Below are positions 12,073 through 19,450 of a stretch of 49,962 bases of DNA, in pieces. Positions within the stretch are counted from its first letter, which is position 1; each line of letters opens with the position of its first letter. The notes below the pieces were generated by a model. The model was not told the origin of the DNA. It made no database searches and saw only the letters and a list, made by a program, of their open reading frames with translations. This DNA is from a virus. The stretch spans positions 1-49,962 of IMG/VR virus record IMGVR_UViG_3300005613_003096, one strand, 5' to 3'. A program made the position numbers and the translations under genes.

Positions 12073-13137
12073 ATGTCTCATAGAAACGCCATTGACGCGG
12101 CAAAAAAGATTCTAGAACGAGAAGCACTTCTTGAAAGTGATGCAGAAGCAATCGGTGGAAAAGAAGAAATGGATATGCAAGGCAAAAAGTCTTATGTTCC
12201 TGATGAAGATTCCACAGATGAAATCATGGACGAAGAAGACGAATTCGATCTCGATGACATGGAAGAGTCGGAAGACTATGAAGATGAAATGAGTGAAGAA
12301 GACGAGGAAGAACTCGAAGAAGAATCTGACGAAGAAAAGATGGAAGAGGAAGACGAGGAAGAACTCGAAGAAGAATCTGACGAAGAAAAGATGGAAGAGG
12401 AAGAAGACTACGACGAAGATGAAATGAAGGAGCATATGGCTGCTCTCTTCGGTGGTAGAAAACTCTCCGAAACCTTCAAAAAGAAGGCTGTTACTATCTT
12501 TACAACTGCCGTCAATGAAAAGGTAAACAAAAAGGCGAAAAGAATTCACGAACGATACAACAAAAAGTATCAAAGAAAGGTTCGTTCCATCTCTGAAAAA
12601 CTGAACCGACAAGTGAATTCTTATCTCAAGTATGTCGTAAAAGAATGGGCAAACGAGAATAAGATTGCTCTAGAACAAGGAATCAAGAACGAAATTACTG
12701 AGTCTTTCATCAGTGATCTGAAACTTCTGTTCACTACACACAACATCTCAGTTCCAAATGAGAAGTACGACATTCTAGAATCTGCTCGGGAAGAAATTAA
12801 GTCACTTCATTCGAGACTTAACGCGGTTATCGAATCAAATGTCGAACTGACAAGCATTGTCGAGGATCTTGAAAGAAACAATATCATCGGCAATGCTTGT
12901 GATGGGCTGACTTTTACTGAAGCAGAACGACTGCGATCTCTCGCAGAGAATATTTCTGCGAATAATTTAGACGACTTTGAAATGAAGGTATCTGTTATCA
13001 GAGAATCCTATTTTGACGATAAGAAAGTTATCCGCGAAGACAAAATTCATGGTGAATCCGAAGTAATCAATGAAACCAGTAACCCGAACATGAGACGGTA
13101 TCTGGAATCGATTTCCAAAACAGCACCAAAAAAGTAA
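12073..13137 (+). CDS. gp22: Prohead scaffold (core) protein gp22
   Basis: A 354-residue scaffold protein that forms the core around which gp23 assembles and is then degraded by gp21. The N-terminal third is extremely acidic: runs of Glu/Asp from about residue 30 to 125, including a tandem duplicated 17-residue block. A basic helical stretch follows (KKKAVTIFTTAVNEKVNKKA), then long alpha-helical, coiled-coil-like sequence to the end, typical of gp22. Length exceeds T4 gp22 (269), mainly through the acidic region. Position between protease and capsid genes is canonical. Antisense open frames here are by-products of the Glu-rich codons. Confidence 0.88.
   Translation: MSHRNAIDAAKKILEREALLESDAEAIGGKEEMDMQGKKSYVPDEDSTDEIMDEEDEFDLDDMEESEDYEDEMSEEDEEELEEESDEEKMEEEDEEELEEESDEEKMEEEEDYDEDEMKEHMAALFGGRKLSETFKKKAVTIFTTAVNEKVNKKAKRIHERYNKKYQRKVRSISEKLNRQVNSYLKYVVKEWANENKIALEQGIKNEITESFISDLKLLFTTHNISVPNEKYDILESAREEIKSLHSRLNAVIESNVELTSIVEDLERNNIIGNACDGLTFTEAERLRSLAENISANNLDDFEMKVSVIRESYFDDKKVIREDKIHGESEVINETSNPNMRRYLESISKTAPKK
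12301..12402 (+). repeat. Perfect tandem duplication, 2 x 51 bp, in gene 22
   Basis: Bases 12301-12351 are repeated exactly at 12352-12402. The unit is 51 bases, so the frame is kept and the protein gains a second copy of a 17-residue acidic block (DEEELEEESDEEKMEEE). Exact identity at the DNA level implies a recent slippage or recombination duplication. Confidence 0.95.
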
Positions 13138-13141
13138 TTTT

Positions 13142-13149
13142 TATAAATA
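13142..13149 (+). promoter_or_regulatory. Late promoter box upstream of the major capsid gene
   Basis: Exact TATAAATA 28 bases before the gene 23 ATG, with the ribosome site AAAGGAG between them. In T4 the capsid gene is likewise driven by a strong late promoter. With the terminator at 14550 it defines a one-gene transcription unit. Confidence 0.78.
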
Positions 13150-13177
13150 AATACGAACAACCAAAAGGAGTAATAAG

Positions 13178-14527
13178 ATGTCAGAACTACTGACCGATCA
13201 TCTTCGACAAAAGTGGGAACCGATTCTAGAACATGCGGATCTTCCCAAGATTACAGACACATATCGCAAAGGTGTTACTGCTGTTCTTCTAGAGAACACC
13301 GAAAAGGCGATTTTTGAAACAACCAACGCAGTCGGTGGAGGTATGTCTCCGGTAATAGGCGACGAAGGTAACATTCAAGGCTTTGATCCAATTCTGATTA
13401 GCCTTGTTCGCAGAGCGATGCCAAACATGATTGCTTACGACGTCGCTGGTGTTCAGCCAATGACAGGTCCAACAGGACTTATCTTTGCGATGCGTTCTAA
13501 GTTTGGTAATCAAGTATCAGAAGCGTTCTATAATGAGCCAATAACACACTCTGGTGCAACTGCTAATGGAATTACCGCTGGTGCAATCTTCAGTCAAGGT
13601 TACTCTGCCGACCCATTGAACGAAGTCGCTGCACTTGATTATAAGGCGGGTTTTGGTTTTGAAACCGGTGGTGCTGAAATCAGTTCACCAGCAGAGATGT
13701 CCTTCAGCATCGAACGAGTCGCTGTTGAAGCAAAGACACGCATGTTGCAAGCGAAGTATACAGTCGAACTCGCACAAGACCTGAAGGCTGTTCATGGTCT
13801 TGACGCAGAGTCTGAACTCGCAAACATTCTCAGCACAGAAATTCTTGCTGAAATCAACCGCGAAGTCATTCGTAACCTCAACATCACCGCGAAACTTGGT
13901 GCTGCTCAAACAGACCTTGCAAAGAGTGGTACAGTTGACGGTGCTGCTGCAACCGCAGGTATTTACGACCTAATTGCCGACTCCGACGGTCGTTGGAGTG
14001 CTGAACGATTCCGTGGTTTGATGTTCCAAATCGAACGAGAATGCAACGAGATTGCAAAGCAAACTCGTAGAGGAAAGGGTAACTTCATCATCTGCTCGTC
14101 AGATGTTGCAAGTGCGCTCTCCATGAGTGGTGTTCTCGATCACGCTCCAGCATTCGCCAACCTTGAAGTTGACGACACTGGTAACACATTCGTTGGTACT
14201 CTGAACGGCAGACTCAAGGTGTTCGTTGATCCGTATGCCGGTATCAACTACATCAATGTCGGTTACAGAGGATCTTCTCAGTACGACGCTGGTGTGTTCT
14301 ACTGCCCATATGTACCGCTGCAAATGGCGCGTGCGGTTGATGCAACCACATATCAACCACAGATCGCGTTCAAGACTCGGTACGGAATGGTAGCAAACCC
14401 ATTCAGCCGTGGTCTAGACACTCTTGGAACACCTTACAACCAAGGCGGAACTCCACTCAAGCCACGCGACAATGTTTACTACAGAATCTTCCGCGTTGAT
14501 AACCTACACGGTATCAGTGCTGGCTGA
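13178..14527 (+). CDS. gp23: Major capsid protein gp23
   Basis: A 449-residue major head protein with an HK97 fold. Conserved T4-type motifs include LISLVRRAMPNMIAYDVAGV, QPMTGPTGLIFAMRS, KYTVELAQDLKAVHGLDAE and PLQMARAVDATTYQPQIAFK (quoted in parts). The N-terminal 50 or so residues should be removed by gp21 during maturation, as in T4 (521-residue precursor; this form is shorter, like those of marine relatives). No separate gp24 vertex paralogue is seen in the window. It is flanked by a late promoter and a strong terminator, as expected for a very highly expressed gene. Confidence 0.97.
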   Translation: MSELLTDHLRQKWEPILEHADLPKITDTYRKGVTAVLLENTEKAIFETTNAVGGGMSPVIGDEGNIQGFDPILISLVRRAMPNMIAYDVAGVQPMTGPTGLIFAMRSKFGNQVSEAFYNEPITHSGATANGITAGAIFSQGYSADPLNEVAALDYKAGFGFETGGAEISSPAEMSFSIERVAVEAKTRMLQAKYTVELAQDLKAVHGLDAESELANILSTEILAEINREVIRNLNITAKLGAAQTDLAKSGTVDGAAATAGIYDLIADSDGRWSAERFRGLMFQIERECNEIAKQTRRGKGNFIICSSDVASALSMSGVLDHAPAFANLEVDDTGNTFVGTLNGRLKVFVDPYAGINYINVGYRGSSQYDAGVFYCPYVPLQMARAVDATTYQPQIAFKTRYGMVANPFSRGLDTLGTPYNQGGTPLKPRDNVYYRIFRVDNLHGISAG

Positions 14528-14549
14528 TTGATTAAAGGGATTTAGCCCG

Positions 14550-14590
14550 AAGACCCCGGTGGTTTCACAGATTCCACCGGGGTCTTTTAT
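14550..14590 (+). terminator. Strong intrinsic terminator after gene 23
   Basis: Perfect 12-bp stem AGACCCCGGTGG / CCACCGGGGTCT (14551-14562 with 14574-14585), extended by an A-T pair, with an 11-base loop, then TTTTATT. It lies 23 bases after the capsid stop and ends exactly where the next late promoter box begins. Confidence 0.93.
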
Positions 14591-14598
14591 TATAAATA
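14591..14598 (+). promoter_or_regulatory. Late promoter box directly after the gene 23 terminator
   Basis: Exact TATAAATA touching the terminator's T-run and 18 bases upstream of the TTG start of the next gene. A GGGAG ribosome site follows at 14605-14609. It restarts transcription for the tail-completion-like gene and uvsY. Confidence 0.72.
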
Positions 14599-14616
14599 GA
14601 TCAAGGGAGCATAGCA

Positions 14617-15231
14617 TTGTTTGACTTCTTCTTTCAGAGTGTCATTGAAGGTATCACAGAAGACGGAGGCGAAACCGGGGAAACCGGTGGAAACATCTCG
14701 GACGGCGTGAATACAATTACCATTCAGACACCCCAAAAGACACTCAAAAATTTTCCCACATCTATTAATTATCTACAACAGCCAGCGTTTCGATTCGACA
14801 TTCAAAGGCTTCCATTTGTCAGTTATTACTGTCAGCGTGTGAATCTACCGGGAATTAGCGTTGGTTCTGTGGATTTTCCAACAAAAGGTCTGAGAAGAAT
14901 TCCTGTATCTGGTGATATCGTATACAATAATCTAAGTGTAGAATTCTTCGTGGACGAGGATCTTTTAAATTGGCTTGAAGTAATGCGTTGGCTTCGTTCC
15001 ATTGCAAATTCTGAAGATTTTGACGAATATAATGGGTTTGGAAACAGTTATTCAAATGCGACTCTAATAATTCTAAATAGTGCAATGAATGCCAATTACA
15101 AGGTAGAATTCAAAGATATTGTACCTACCTCATTGACAGACATCAATTTTGATTCTACAGTATCTGATATTTCACCCGTCACCGCGACGGTAGAATTTGA
15201 GTATACGACACACACCATTACGAGGCTGTAA
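14617..15231 (+). CDS. gp3: Tail tube-fold protein, probable tail completion protein (gene 3 position)
   Basis: A 204-residue protein starting at TTG 14617 with GGGAG at 14605-14609. Residues about 50-160 look like the T4 gp19 tail tube fold: FRFDIQRLPFVSYYCQRVNL, PGISVGSVDFPT, RRIPVSGDIVYNNLSVEF and the LLNWLEVMRWLRSI helix. In T4 relatives this slot, between genes 23 and uvsY, is occupied by a gene usually annotated as gp3, the tube terminator. The N-terminal 30 residues are Gly/Glu/Thr-rich. Tube-like fold is fairly clear; the exact gp3 assignment is by synteny. A second tube-initiator protein such as gp54 is the main alternative. Confidence 0.6.
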   Translation: MFDFFFQSVIEGITEDGGETGETGGNISDGVNTITIQTPQKTLKNFPTSINYLQQPAFRFDIQRLPFVSYYCQRVNLPGISVGSVDFPTKGLRRIPVSGDIVYNNLSVEFFVDEDLLNWLEVMRWLRSIANSEDFDEYNGFGNSYSNATLIILNSAMNANYKVEFKDIVPTSLTDINFDSTVSDISPVTATVEFEYTTHTITRL

Positions 15232-15665
15232 TGAAATTTGAAGACATTAGATCAATGGTAGGTTCCGATATGAAAATTGATTCGTCGGAACTGGATGTGG
15301 AATCGCTTCGTACACCGCAACTTCACAACAAATACCTGAATATTTTTCACGACGAGCGGCTTATTCTTAAAAAACTTAATGTGGACCTTTCCGAACTAAA
15401 AAAAGCAAAATGGGAATACTATACCGGAAAGATGTCTCTTGAAGAATTGAATGAACGGGGTTGGGAACCGTTTCAATTCAAGATTTTGAAAACAGATGTA
15501 GAAAGATACCTTGATGCGGATGTTGATTTAGTACGCATCAAAAACAAGATCATGTATCAAGAAGAAAAGGTTGAGTACCTTGCATCCATTCTCAAAAGCA
15601 TATCATCTCGTCAGTGGGATATCAAAAACGCCATTGAATGGAGAAAATTCGTAAATGGTATATAA
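15231..15665 (+). CDS. uvsY: Recombination mediator UvsY
   Basis: A 144-residue protein that loads the UvsX recombinase onto gp32-coated single-stranded DNA. Length matches T4 UvsY (137). The family pattern is recognisable: HNKYLNIFHDERLILKKL near the N-terminus, KKAKWEYYTGKMS in the middle, and the C-terminal heptad-like helix (MYQEEKVEYLASILKSISSRQWDIKNAIEWRKF, in parts) that forms the hexamer. The ATG overlaps the previous stop by one base, and the gene overlaps the next by 11 bases. UvsW follows two genes later, consistent with a recombination cluster. Confidence 0.88.
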   Translation: MKFEDIRSMVGSDMKIDSSELDVESLRTPQLHNKYLNIFHDERLILKKLNVDLSELKKAKWEYYTGKMSLEELNERGWEPFQFKILKTDVERYLDADVDLVRIKNKIMYQEEKVEYLASILKSISSRQWDIKNAIEWRKFVNGI

Positions 15666-16137
15666 CTTTGCAACAGATCCAATGCACAGAATCTATTTTC
15701 GATATGCGTATCGAGAAGCAGCAAAGTCACGTCACCCAGAAGCCCAATGTGCATCTGTCCTTGTTAACCATGCAAAAGGAATGGTTTCCTGCTGTAACAA
15801 CGATGAAATCTTTCCGGGGGTATATGAACACTCCGAGAAAAGAACCCTATACAAAGCACTTAATGCGGGGTTTCACCCATCTGGGTTAACTCTGTATACT
15901 ACTTTTGGTTGTCTTCCTGACTGCGCAAAGTCCATCGTACAATTGAATTTAAAAAGAGTGATTGTTCATAAGCAGTTCTACGATCAGGCGTCCGAATCTT
16001 GGAAAAATTTATCGGAAATAGGACAAAAAATTCTTGTTGCGTTTGGTGTTCAATTTCTTTTATGGTCTGGTACTATTTTCGACGATAAAGACAATACGCA
16101 GATTCGTGTCAATTTCGATAGGTCATTCAAACCCTAA
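15655..16137 (+). CDS. Deoxycytidylate deaminase-like protein with a shifted zinc motif
   Basis: A 160-residue protein of the cytidine/dCMP deaminase superfamily, which converts dCMP to dUMP in phage nucleotide metabolism. Visible active-site features are H59-S-E61 (in YEHSEKRTLYKALNAGF) with the proton-shuttle Glu and a zinc His, then C86-LPD-C90 followed by AKSIVQLNLKRVIV. The last part aligns well with T4 Cd (SPCPDCAKAI...GIKKLVY). The usual spacing is P-C-x-x-C; here the first Cys is one residue earlier (C-x3-C), so zinc binding may be altered. The product overlaps uvsY by 11 bases and precedes uvsW by 7. Confidence 0.7.
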   Translation: MVYNFATDPMHRIYFRYAYREAAKSRHPEAQCASVLVNHAKGMVSCCNNDEIFPGVYEHSEKRTLYKALNAGFHPSGLTLYTTFGCLPDCAKSIVQLNLKRVIVHKQFYDQASESWKNLSEIGQKILVAFGVQFLLWSGTIFDDKDNTQIRVNFDRSFKP

Positions 16138-16144
16138 ATAGGGT

Positions 16145-17158
16145 ATGAGTGACATAACCATTACACAAGAGAATAGTGCGTTCGTTCGCATTTCCTGTGA
16201 AAAACACATATCGCATGAACTATCGGAATATTTTACCTTTATGGTTCCAGGCTATCAATTTATGCCTGCATACAAAAGTAAAATATGGGATGGTAAAATT
16301 CGTCTGTTCAATAAGTATTCCGAACAATTGTATGCTGGACTCGTAGAGCATACAATTCGTTTCGCAAATGATCGTTCGTACAGCGTCGATGCACCTACGA
16401 TTGACAAAAATATTACAAATGACATTGCTGTACGCAAATTTATTGACGATCATTTGTCTCCACATTCTCACGGAAAACGCATTTACGCCCACGATCATCA
16501 AGTGGACGCGGTTCGTCACGCGATCAATCGAGAAAGAACCCTTTTGCTGTCTCCAACCGCAAGTGGCAAATCTCTTATCATCTATTCTTTAGTAAGATAT
16601 TATCTCGAACACTCGAATTTACCTAAAGACAAGAAGATATTGATTATCGTTCCGACGACTTCTCTTGTGTCTCAGTTGTGTTCAGACTTTTTTGAATACT
16701 CTGAAAAAGATCAATCATTTGACAGCACTAAGATGTGTCACGAAGTCTTTGCTGGAAAAGACAAAACATCGAAAACGGCAAGAGTGATCGTGTCTACTTG
16801 GCAAAGCATTTATAAAATGAATGAGCAGTATTTTTCTCAGTTCGGAGCAGTCATAGGAGATGAGTGTCTTCATCCCGATAGTATGATATCTTTGCCTGGG
16901 GGAAAAGAGAGAAAAATTTCCGATCTGAAGGTCGGTGATGTTGTCAATACATACAATGAAAAAACTGGTGTGGTTGAAGAAAAACCCATATTGAAAATAC
17001 ACGAAAATATATCCATCACCGAAGATATGTATGAACTTCATTTGGAAAATGGAAGAAGTGTTAAAATAACGGGAAATCATAAGGTCTTGTTATCCAATGG
17101 TTGTTGGAAGAGGGTTGATGAACTCAAAGAGGGGGATATTATCAATAGTATTGAATAA
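16145..17158 (+). CDS. uvsW: Helicase UvsW, N-terminal fragment with split-intein N-half
   Basis: Residues 1-240 are the UvsW N-extein and residues 241-337 the intein N-half. The extein has the small N-terminal domain with VPGYQFMPAYKSKIWDGKIRL, the Q-region RIYAHDHQVDAV, Walker A LLLSPTASGKSLI, motif Ia IIVPTTSLVSQ and the start of motif II (VIGDE). UvsW is a branch-specific DNA helicase used in recombination, fork regression and the switch from origin-dependent replication. The coding frame leaves the helicase exactly inside the DExH box and stops 97 residues later. The start ATG follows a small palindrome, ACCCTAAATAGGGT (16131-16144), which overlaps the likely ribosome site. Confidence 0.93.
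   Translation: MSDITITQENSAFVRISCEKHISHELSEYFTFMVPGYQFMPAYKSKIWDGKIRLFNKYSEQLYAGLVEHTIRFANDRSYSVDAPTIDKNITNDIAVRKFIDDHLSPHSHGKRIYAHDHQVDAVRHAINRERTLLLSPTASGKSLIIYSLVRYYLEHSNLPKDKKILIIVPTTSLVSQLCSDFFEYSEKDQSFDSTKMCHEVFAGKDKTSKTARVIVSTWQSIYKMNEQYFSQFGAVIGDECLHPDSMISLPGGKERKISDLKVGDVVNTYNEKTGVVEEKPILKIHENISITEDMYELHLENGRSVKITGNHKVLLSNGCWKRVDELKEGDIINSIE
16865..17155 (+). mobile_element. N-half of a split intein in UvsW (97 residues, Cys1)
   Basis: The intein starts CLHPDSMISLPGGKERKISD right after GDE of motif II. Block A is typical (Cys1), block B is GRSVKITGNHKVLL with the T-x-x-H motif, and GCWKRVDELKEGDII closes the N-half. The length of about 97 residues and the break after block B are the conventional split position, where an endonuclease domain sits in full-length inteins. 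Stop codon TAA is at 17156-17158. Confidence 0.92.
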
Positions 17159-17183
17159 ATGACTCTCTATGGGGGACCAGATA

Positions 17184-17333
17184 ATGGATAAAAATAAAAC
17201 CGAGGTTAAAATGGCTGAGAAAGGCGTAAAGATAATTTCCATAAAAAAATTAGAAAGTAAGCCAGAAAAGGTATACAATCTTCATGTCAAAGATAATCAC
17301 AATTACTTTGCTGAAGGTATAAACGTATCTAAT
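17184..17333 (+). mobile_element. C-half of the UvsW split intein (50 residues, ends VSN before Cys+1)
   Basis: After a short charged lead the sequence has block F/G of a Hint domain: KVYNLHVKDNHNYFAEGINV then SN, followed by Cys of the extein. The roughly 35-residue core is the usual size of naturally split C-inteins such as those of cyanobacterial DnaE. The penultimate residue is Ser rather than His, a known tolerated variant; the terminal Asn is present. No endonuclease gene lies between the two halves. Confidence 0.9.
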
Positions 17334-18113
17334 TGTCATTTGTTTAAGTCAAAATCTCTGACGAGCATCATGACAAAACTAAAAGACTGTCCATATCGAA
17401 TCGGAACAACCGGAACTCTGGATGGTACTCAAACACATAAACTTGTAATCGAAGGTTTGTTCGGTCCTGTCTACAGTGTAACGAACACGAAAGATTTGAT
17501 CGAAAAAAATCTACTATCAAATCTAAAGATCGAGTGTGTTCTTCTACAACACTCAGACGAAGATAAAAAGAACAATGCAAAGGCAGCATACTTCAACGAA
17601 CTTGAGTTTCTTGTCACTCACCCTAAAAGAAACAACTTCATTGCAAAATTAGCAAACACGCTAAAAGGCAACACACTGATTCTCTTTCAACTTGTAGAGA
17701 AGCACGGGAAAGCACTAAATACTCTAGTGCAACAACATTGTCCAGACAAAAAAGTGTTCTTCGTACATGGTGGAGTAGACGCAGATGATCGTGAGAGAAT
17801 ACGAAAAATTGTTGAAGAGAATGACAATGCAATCATTGTCGCATCTTACGGAACTTTTTCAACAGGAATTTCAATTCGTAGACTGCATAACATCATATTC
17901 TCCAGTCCATCTAAGTCACGAATTCGTATTTTACAGTCGATCGGAAGACAATTGAGAAAATCCGATCACAAAGAAATTGCATCTTTGTATGATATTGGAG
18001 ATGATCTCTGTTGGAAATCTTGGAAGAATCACACACTCAAACACTTCGTGGAGAGAGTCAATATTTACAACCAAGAACAATTCGACTACAGAATGGTGAA
18101 CATCAACCTATAA
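17184..18113 (+). CDS. uvsW: Split-intein C-half fused to UvsW helicase C-terminal part
   Basis: Residues 1-50 are the intein C-half and the rest is the UvsW C-extein (259 residues), beginning CHLFKSKSL. Joined to the N-fragment this rebuilds DECH, helicase motif II, and gives a 499-residue UvsW (T4: 503). The extein holds motif III (RIGTTGTLDG), motif IV-V (FFVHGGVDADDRERIRK, IVASYGTFSTGISI) and motif VI (RILQSIGRQLRKSD). ATG 17184 is preferred over 17169 because GGGGGA lies 8 bases before it. The frame differs from that of the N-fragment and 25 bases separate the two genes. Confidence 0.92.
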   Translation: MDKNKTEVKMAEKGVKIISIKKLESKPEKVYNLHVKDNHNYFAEGINVSNCHLFKSKSLTSIMTKLKDCPYRIGTTGTLDGTQTHKLVIEGLFGPVYSVTNTKDLIEKNLLSNLKIECVLLQHSDEDKKNNAKAAYFNELEFLVTHPKRNNFIAKLANTLKGNTLILFQLVEKHGKALNTLVQQHCPDKKVFFVHGGVDADDRERIRKIVEENDNAIIVASYGTFSTGISIRRLHNIIFSSPSKSRIRILQSIGRQLRKSDHKEIASLYDIGDDLCWKSWKNHTLKHFVERVNIYNQEQFDYRMVNINL

Positions 18114-18122
18114 GGAGAGTTC

Positions 18123-18776
18123 ATGTCAACCGGTGACAAAATCAAACTCATTAAACTAAGAAATGGCATAGAACTTGTCAGTTATGTGAATGACGAGAAA
18201 AGCATGACATTGTTTCGTCCACACATTCTTCAGGTCTTGTCAGCATCAAATCCAATGCTTGGAAGCAAATTGATAACCATTTGTAGAAACTTTTTAGAAC
18301 ATTCTTCAACAGACGAATGTTCGTTATCAGAAAACGATGTCATGATGATTTTACCTGCGGACGAAAAGGTAGTAACACTGTATCTGGATACACTGGAAGT
18401 TGAAGATAAGACTCAAGAGATTCTTTCAAGACTAGATAAAATGCAAGGTGGTACATTCGGAAATGATCTTGCGAAATACCTCTCTGAAATAATTGATTCA
18501 CCATCACAACAAACATCACCAGAACAGACATCAGAAACGATATCACTGACATTTGATCTTACACCAGAAATGTTTATTGGTTTTCTCTCGAATGGTGTTA
18601 TGGGTCTTGATGAAGAAAACAATATTGATTTTGATACTACTGCTTTCATGGATCTGCTTCGTGAGTCTCAAGAACCACAAAACAGAGAACCAAAGACAAA
18701 ACCCGGTGGTGACAACAAGGGAAAGTCGAACGATGATGACATGACTCAGTTCGATGGTTGGAATCCAACTCCCTAA
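18123..18776 (+). CDS. Hypothetical protein with possible Sm-like N-terminal domain
   Basis: A 217-residue protein with GGAGAG at 18113-18118 just before the ATG. Residues 6-85 have the alternating strand pattern of small Sm-like beta-barrels seen in T4-like phages near uvsW (IKLIKLRNGIELVSYVND, TLFRPHILQVL, ENDVMMILPADEKVVTLYLD). The middle is acidic and predicted helical. The C-terminal 40 residues are Pro/Asp/Lys-rich and probably disordered. The function is not known; an RNA- or protein-binding role would fit the fold guess only. It is the last gene before a hairpin and the longest gap of the core region. Confidence 0.5.
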   Translation: MSTGDKIKLIKLRNGIELVSYVNDEKSMTLFRPHILQVLSASNPMLGSKLITICRNFLEHSSTDECSLSENDVMMILPADEKVVTLYLDTLEVEDKTQEILSRLDKMQGGTFGNDLAKYLSEIIDSPSQQTSPEQTSETISLTFDLTPEMFIGFLSNGVMGLDEENNIDFDTTAFMDLLRESQEPQNREPKTKPGGDNKGKSNDDDMTQFDGWNPTP

Positions 18777-18784
18777 TACGTTTG

Positions 18785-18807
18785 GTTTCTTAAGGTCTTT
18801 AAGAAAC
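18785..18807 (+). terminator. Inverted repeat, possible terminator before gene 55
   Basis: GTTTCTTAA (18785-18793) pairs perfectly with TTAAGAAAC (18799-18807) around a 5-base loop. It is A/T-rich and not followed by a clean T-run (TAATAACACTTTT), so termination would be weak. It ends the uvsW-side transcript just before the gene 55 promoter region. Confidence 0.45.
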
Positions 18808-18883
18808 TAATAACACTTTTCCCGAACACTGATTATAATATCGCATATTAGAATCGTGTCAAGCACTTTTTTCTAGAATTTTG

Positions 18884-18911
18884 TTGAACCTTGTCGATAC
18901 TTTGGTAGTAT
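18884..18911 (+). promoter_or_regulatory. Host-type (sigma70-like) promoter upstream of gene 55
   Basis: TTGAAC (18884-18889), a 16-base spacer, then TAGTAT (18906-18911). The start point would fall near 18918, just before the ribosome site AAAGGAG (18919-18925) and the ATG at 18932. The 18777-18931 gap also contains an isolated TATAAT (18834-18839). A host-polymerase promoter fits a gene whose product is needed before late transcription. Confidence 0.5.
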
Positions 18912-18931
18912 ATGAACCAAAGGAGTTATCT

Positions 18932-19450
18932 ATGGCAACCAAAAAGAAAAAGAACAAAGAGCATTATGTCGATAATGAAAAGTTTTTCAAGGCTATGTGC
19001 GAGTGGAAAAGGTTATGCAAAGAGGCTGAAGATTCCGGTGATAAGCGTCCACCCGTAACAGAGTATATTGGAGAGTGCTTCGTAAAGATTTCAGAACACC
19101 TCTCCACAAAACCAAACTTCATCAACTATGAATATCGAGATGAAATGATAGGAGATGGTATAGAAAACTGCCTATTATACGCTCATAATTTTGATCCAGA
19201 AAAATCGAGTAATCCGTTTGCATATTTCACACAAATGATATACTATGCGTTTCTGCGAAGAATCAACAAAGAAAAGAAACAAATGTATGTGAAATACAAG
19301 TTGGCGGAACAGTCCAGCGAATGTGGACACTGGAATGTGTGGGAAGATAGTAAATCTCTTAGTCAACAGTTTTCGCTTACCGAAACAGACTTAGAGAAAT
19401 TCGATACCAAGAAGAAAAAGAAGAATGACCAAGATACCGATAATTTCTGA
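18932..19450 (+). CDS. gp55: Late-transcription sigma factor gp55
   Basis: A 172-residue sigma factor that directs host RNA polymerase to TATAAATA late promoters and is activated by the gp45 clamp. The frame is open from 18881, but AAAGGAG at 18919-18925 selects ATG 18932 (MATKKKKNKEHYVDNEKFF). Conserved gp55 features are the PPVTEYIGECFVKISEHLS segment, YRDEMIGDGIENCLLYAHNF and NPFAYFTQMIYYAFLRRINK, which is sigma region 2-like. The C-terminus is Lys/Asp-rich. The late boxes found across the window are its expected targets. It overlaps gene 47 by 26 bases. Confidence 0.92.
   Translation: MATKKKKNKEHYVDNEKFFKAMCEWKRLCKEAEDSGDKRPPVTEYIGECFVKISEHLSTKPNFINYEYRDEMIGDGIENCLLYAHNFDPEKSSNPFAYFTQMIYYAFLRRINKEKKQMYVKYKLAEQSSECGHWNVWEDSKSLSQQFSLTETDLEKFDTKKKKKNDQDTDNF

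Noticed and set aside
12112-12612. 166-residue antisense open frame in gene 22
   Set aside because: It is the reverse complement of Glu/Asp codon runs, giving a Phe/Leu-rich frame with no ribosome site; the sense frame is a clear scaffold protein.
16131-16144. ACCCTAAATAGGGT palindrome as an operator upstream of uvsW
   Set aside because: A single 6-bp-arm palindrome overlapping the start region is not enough to claim a binding site; mentioned only in the uvsW entry.
17156-17183. UvsW halves being one intein gene broken by a simple frameshift error
   Set aside because: The break is at the usual natural split site, the second half has its own ATG and GGGGGA ribosome site, and a stop plus frame change occur together. 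An assembly error cannot be excluded without reads, but it is the less likely reading.
18777-18931. tRNA or small RNA gene in the gap before gene 55
   Set aside because: No cloverleaf could be drawn; the gap is accounted for by a hairpin, promoter-like boxes and the gene 55 ribosome site.
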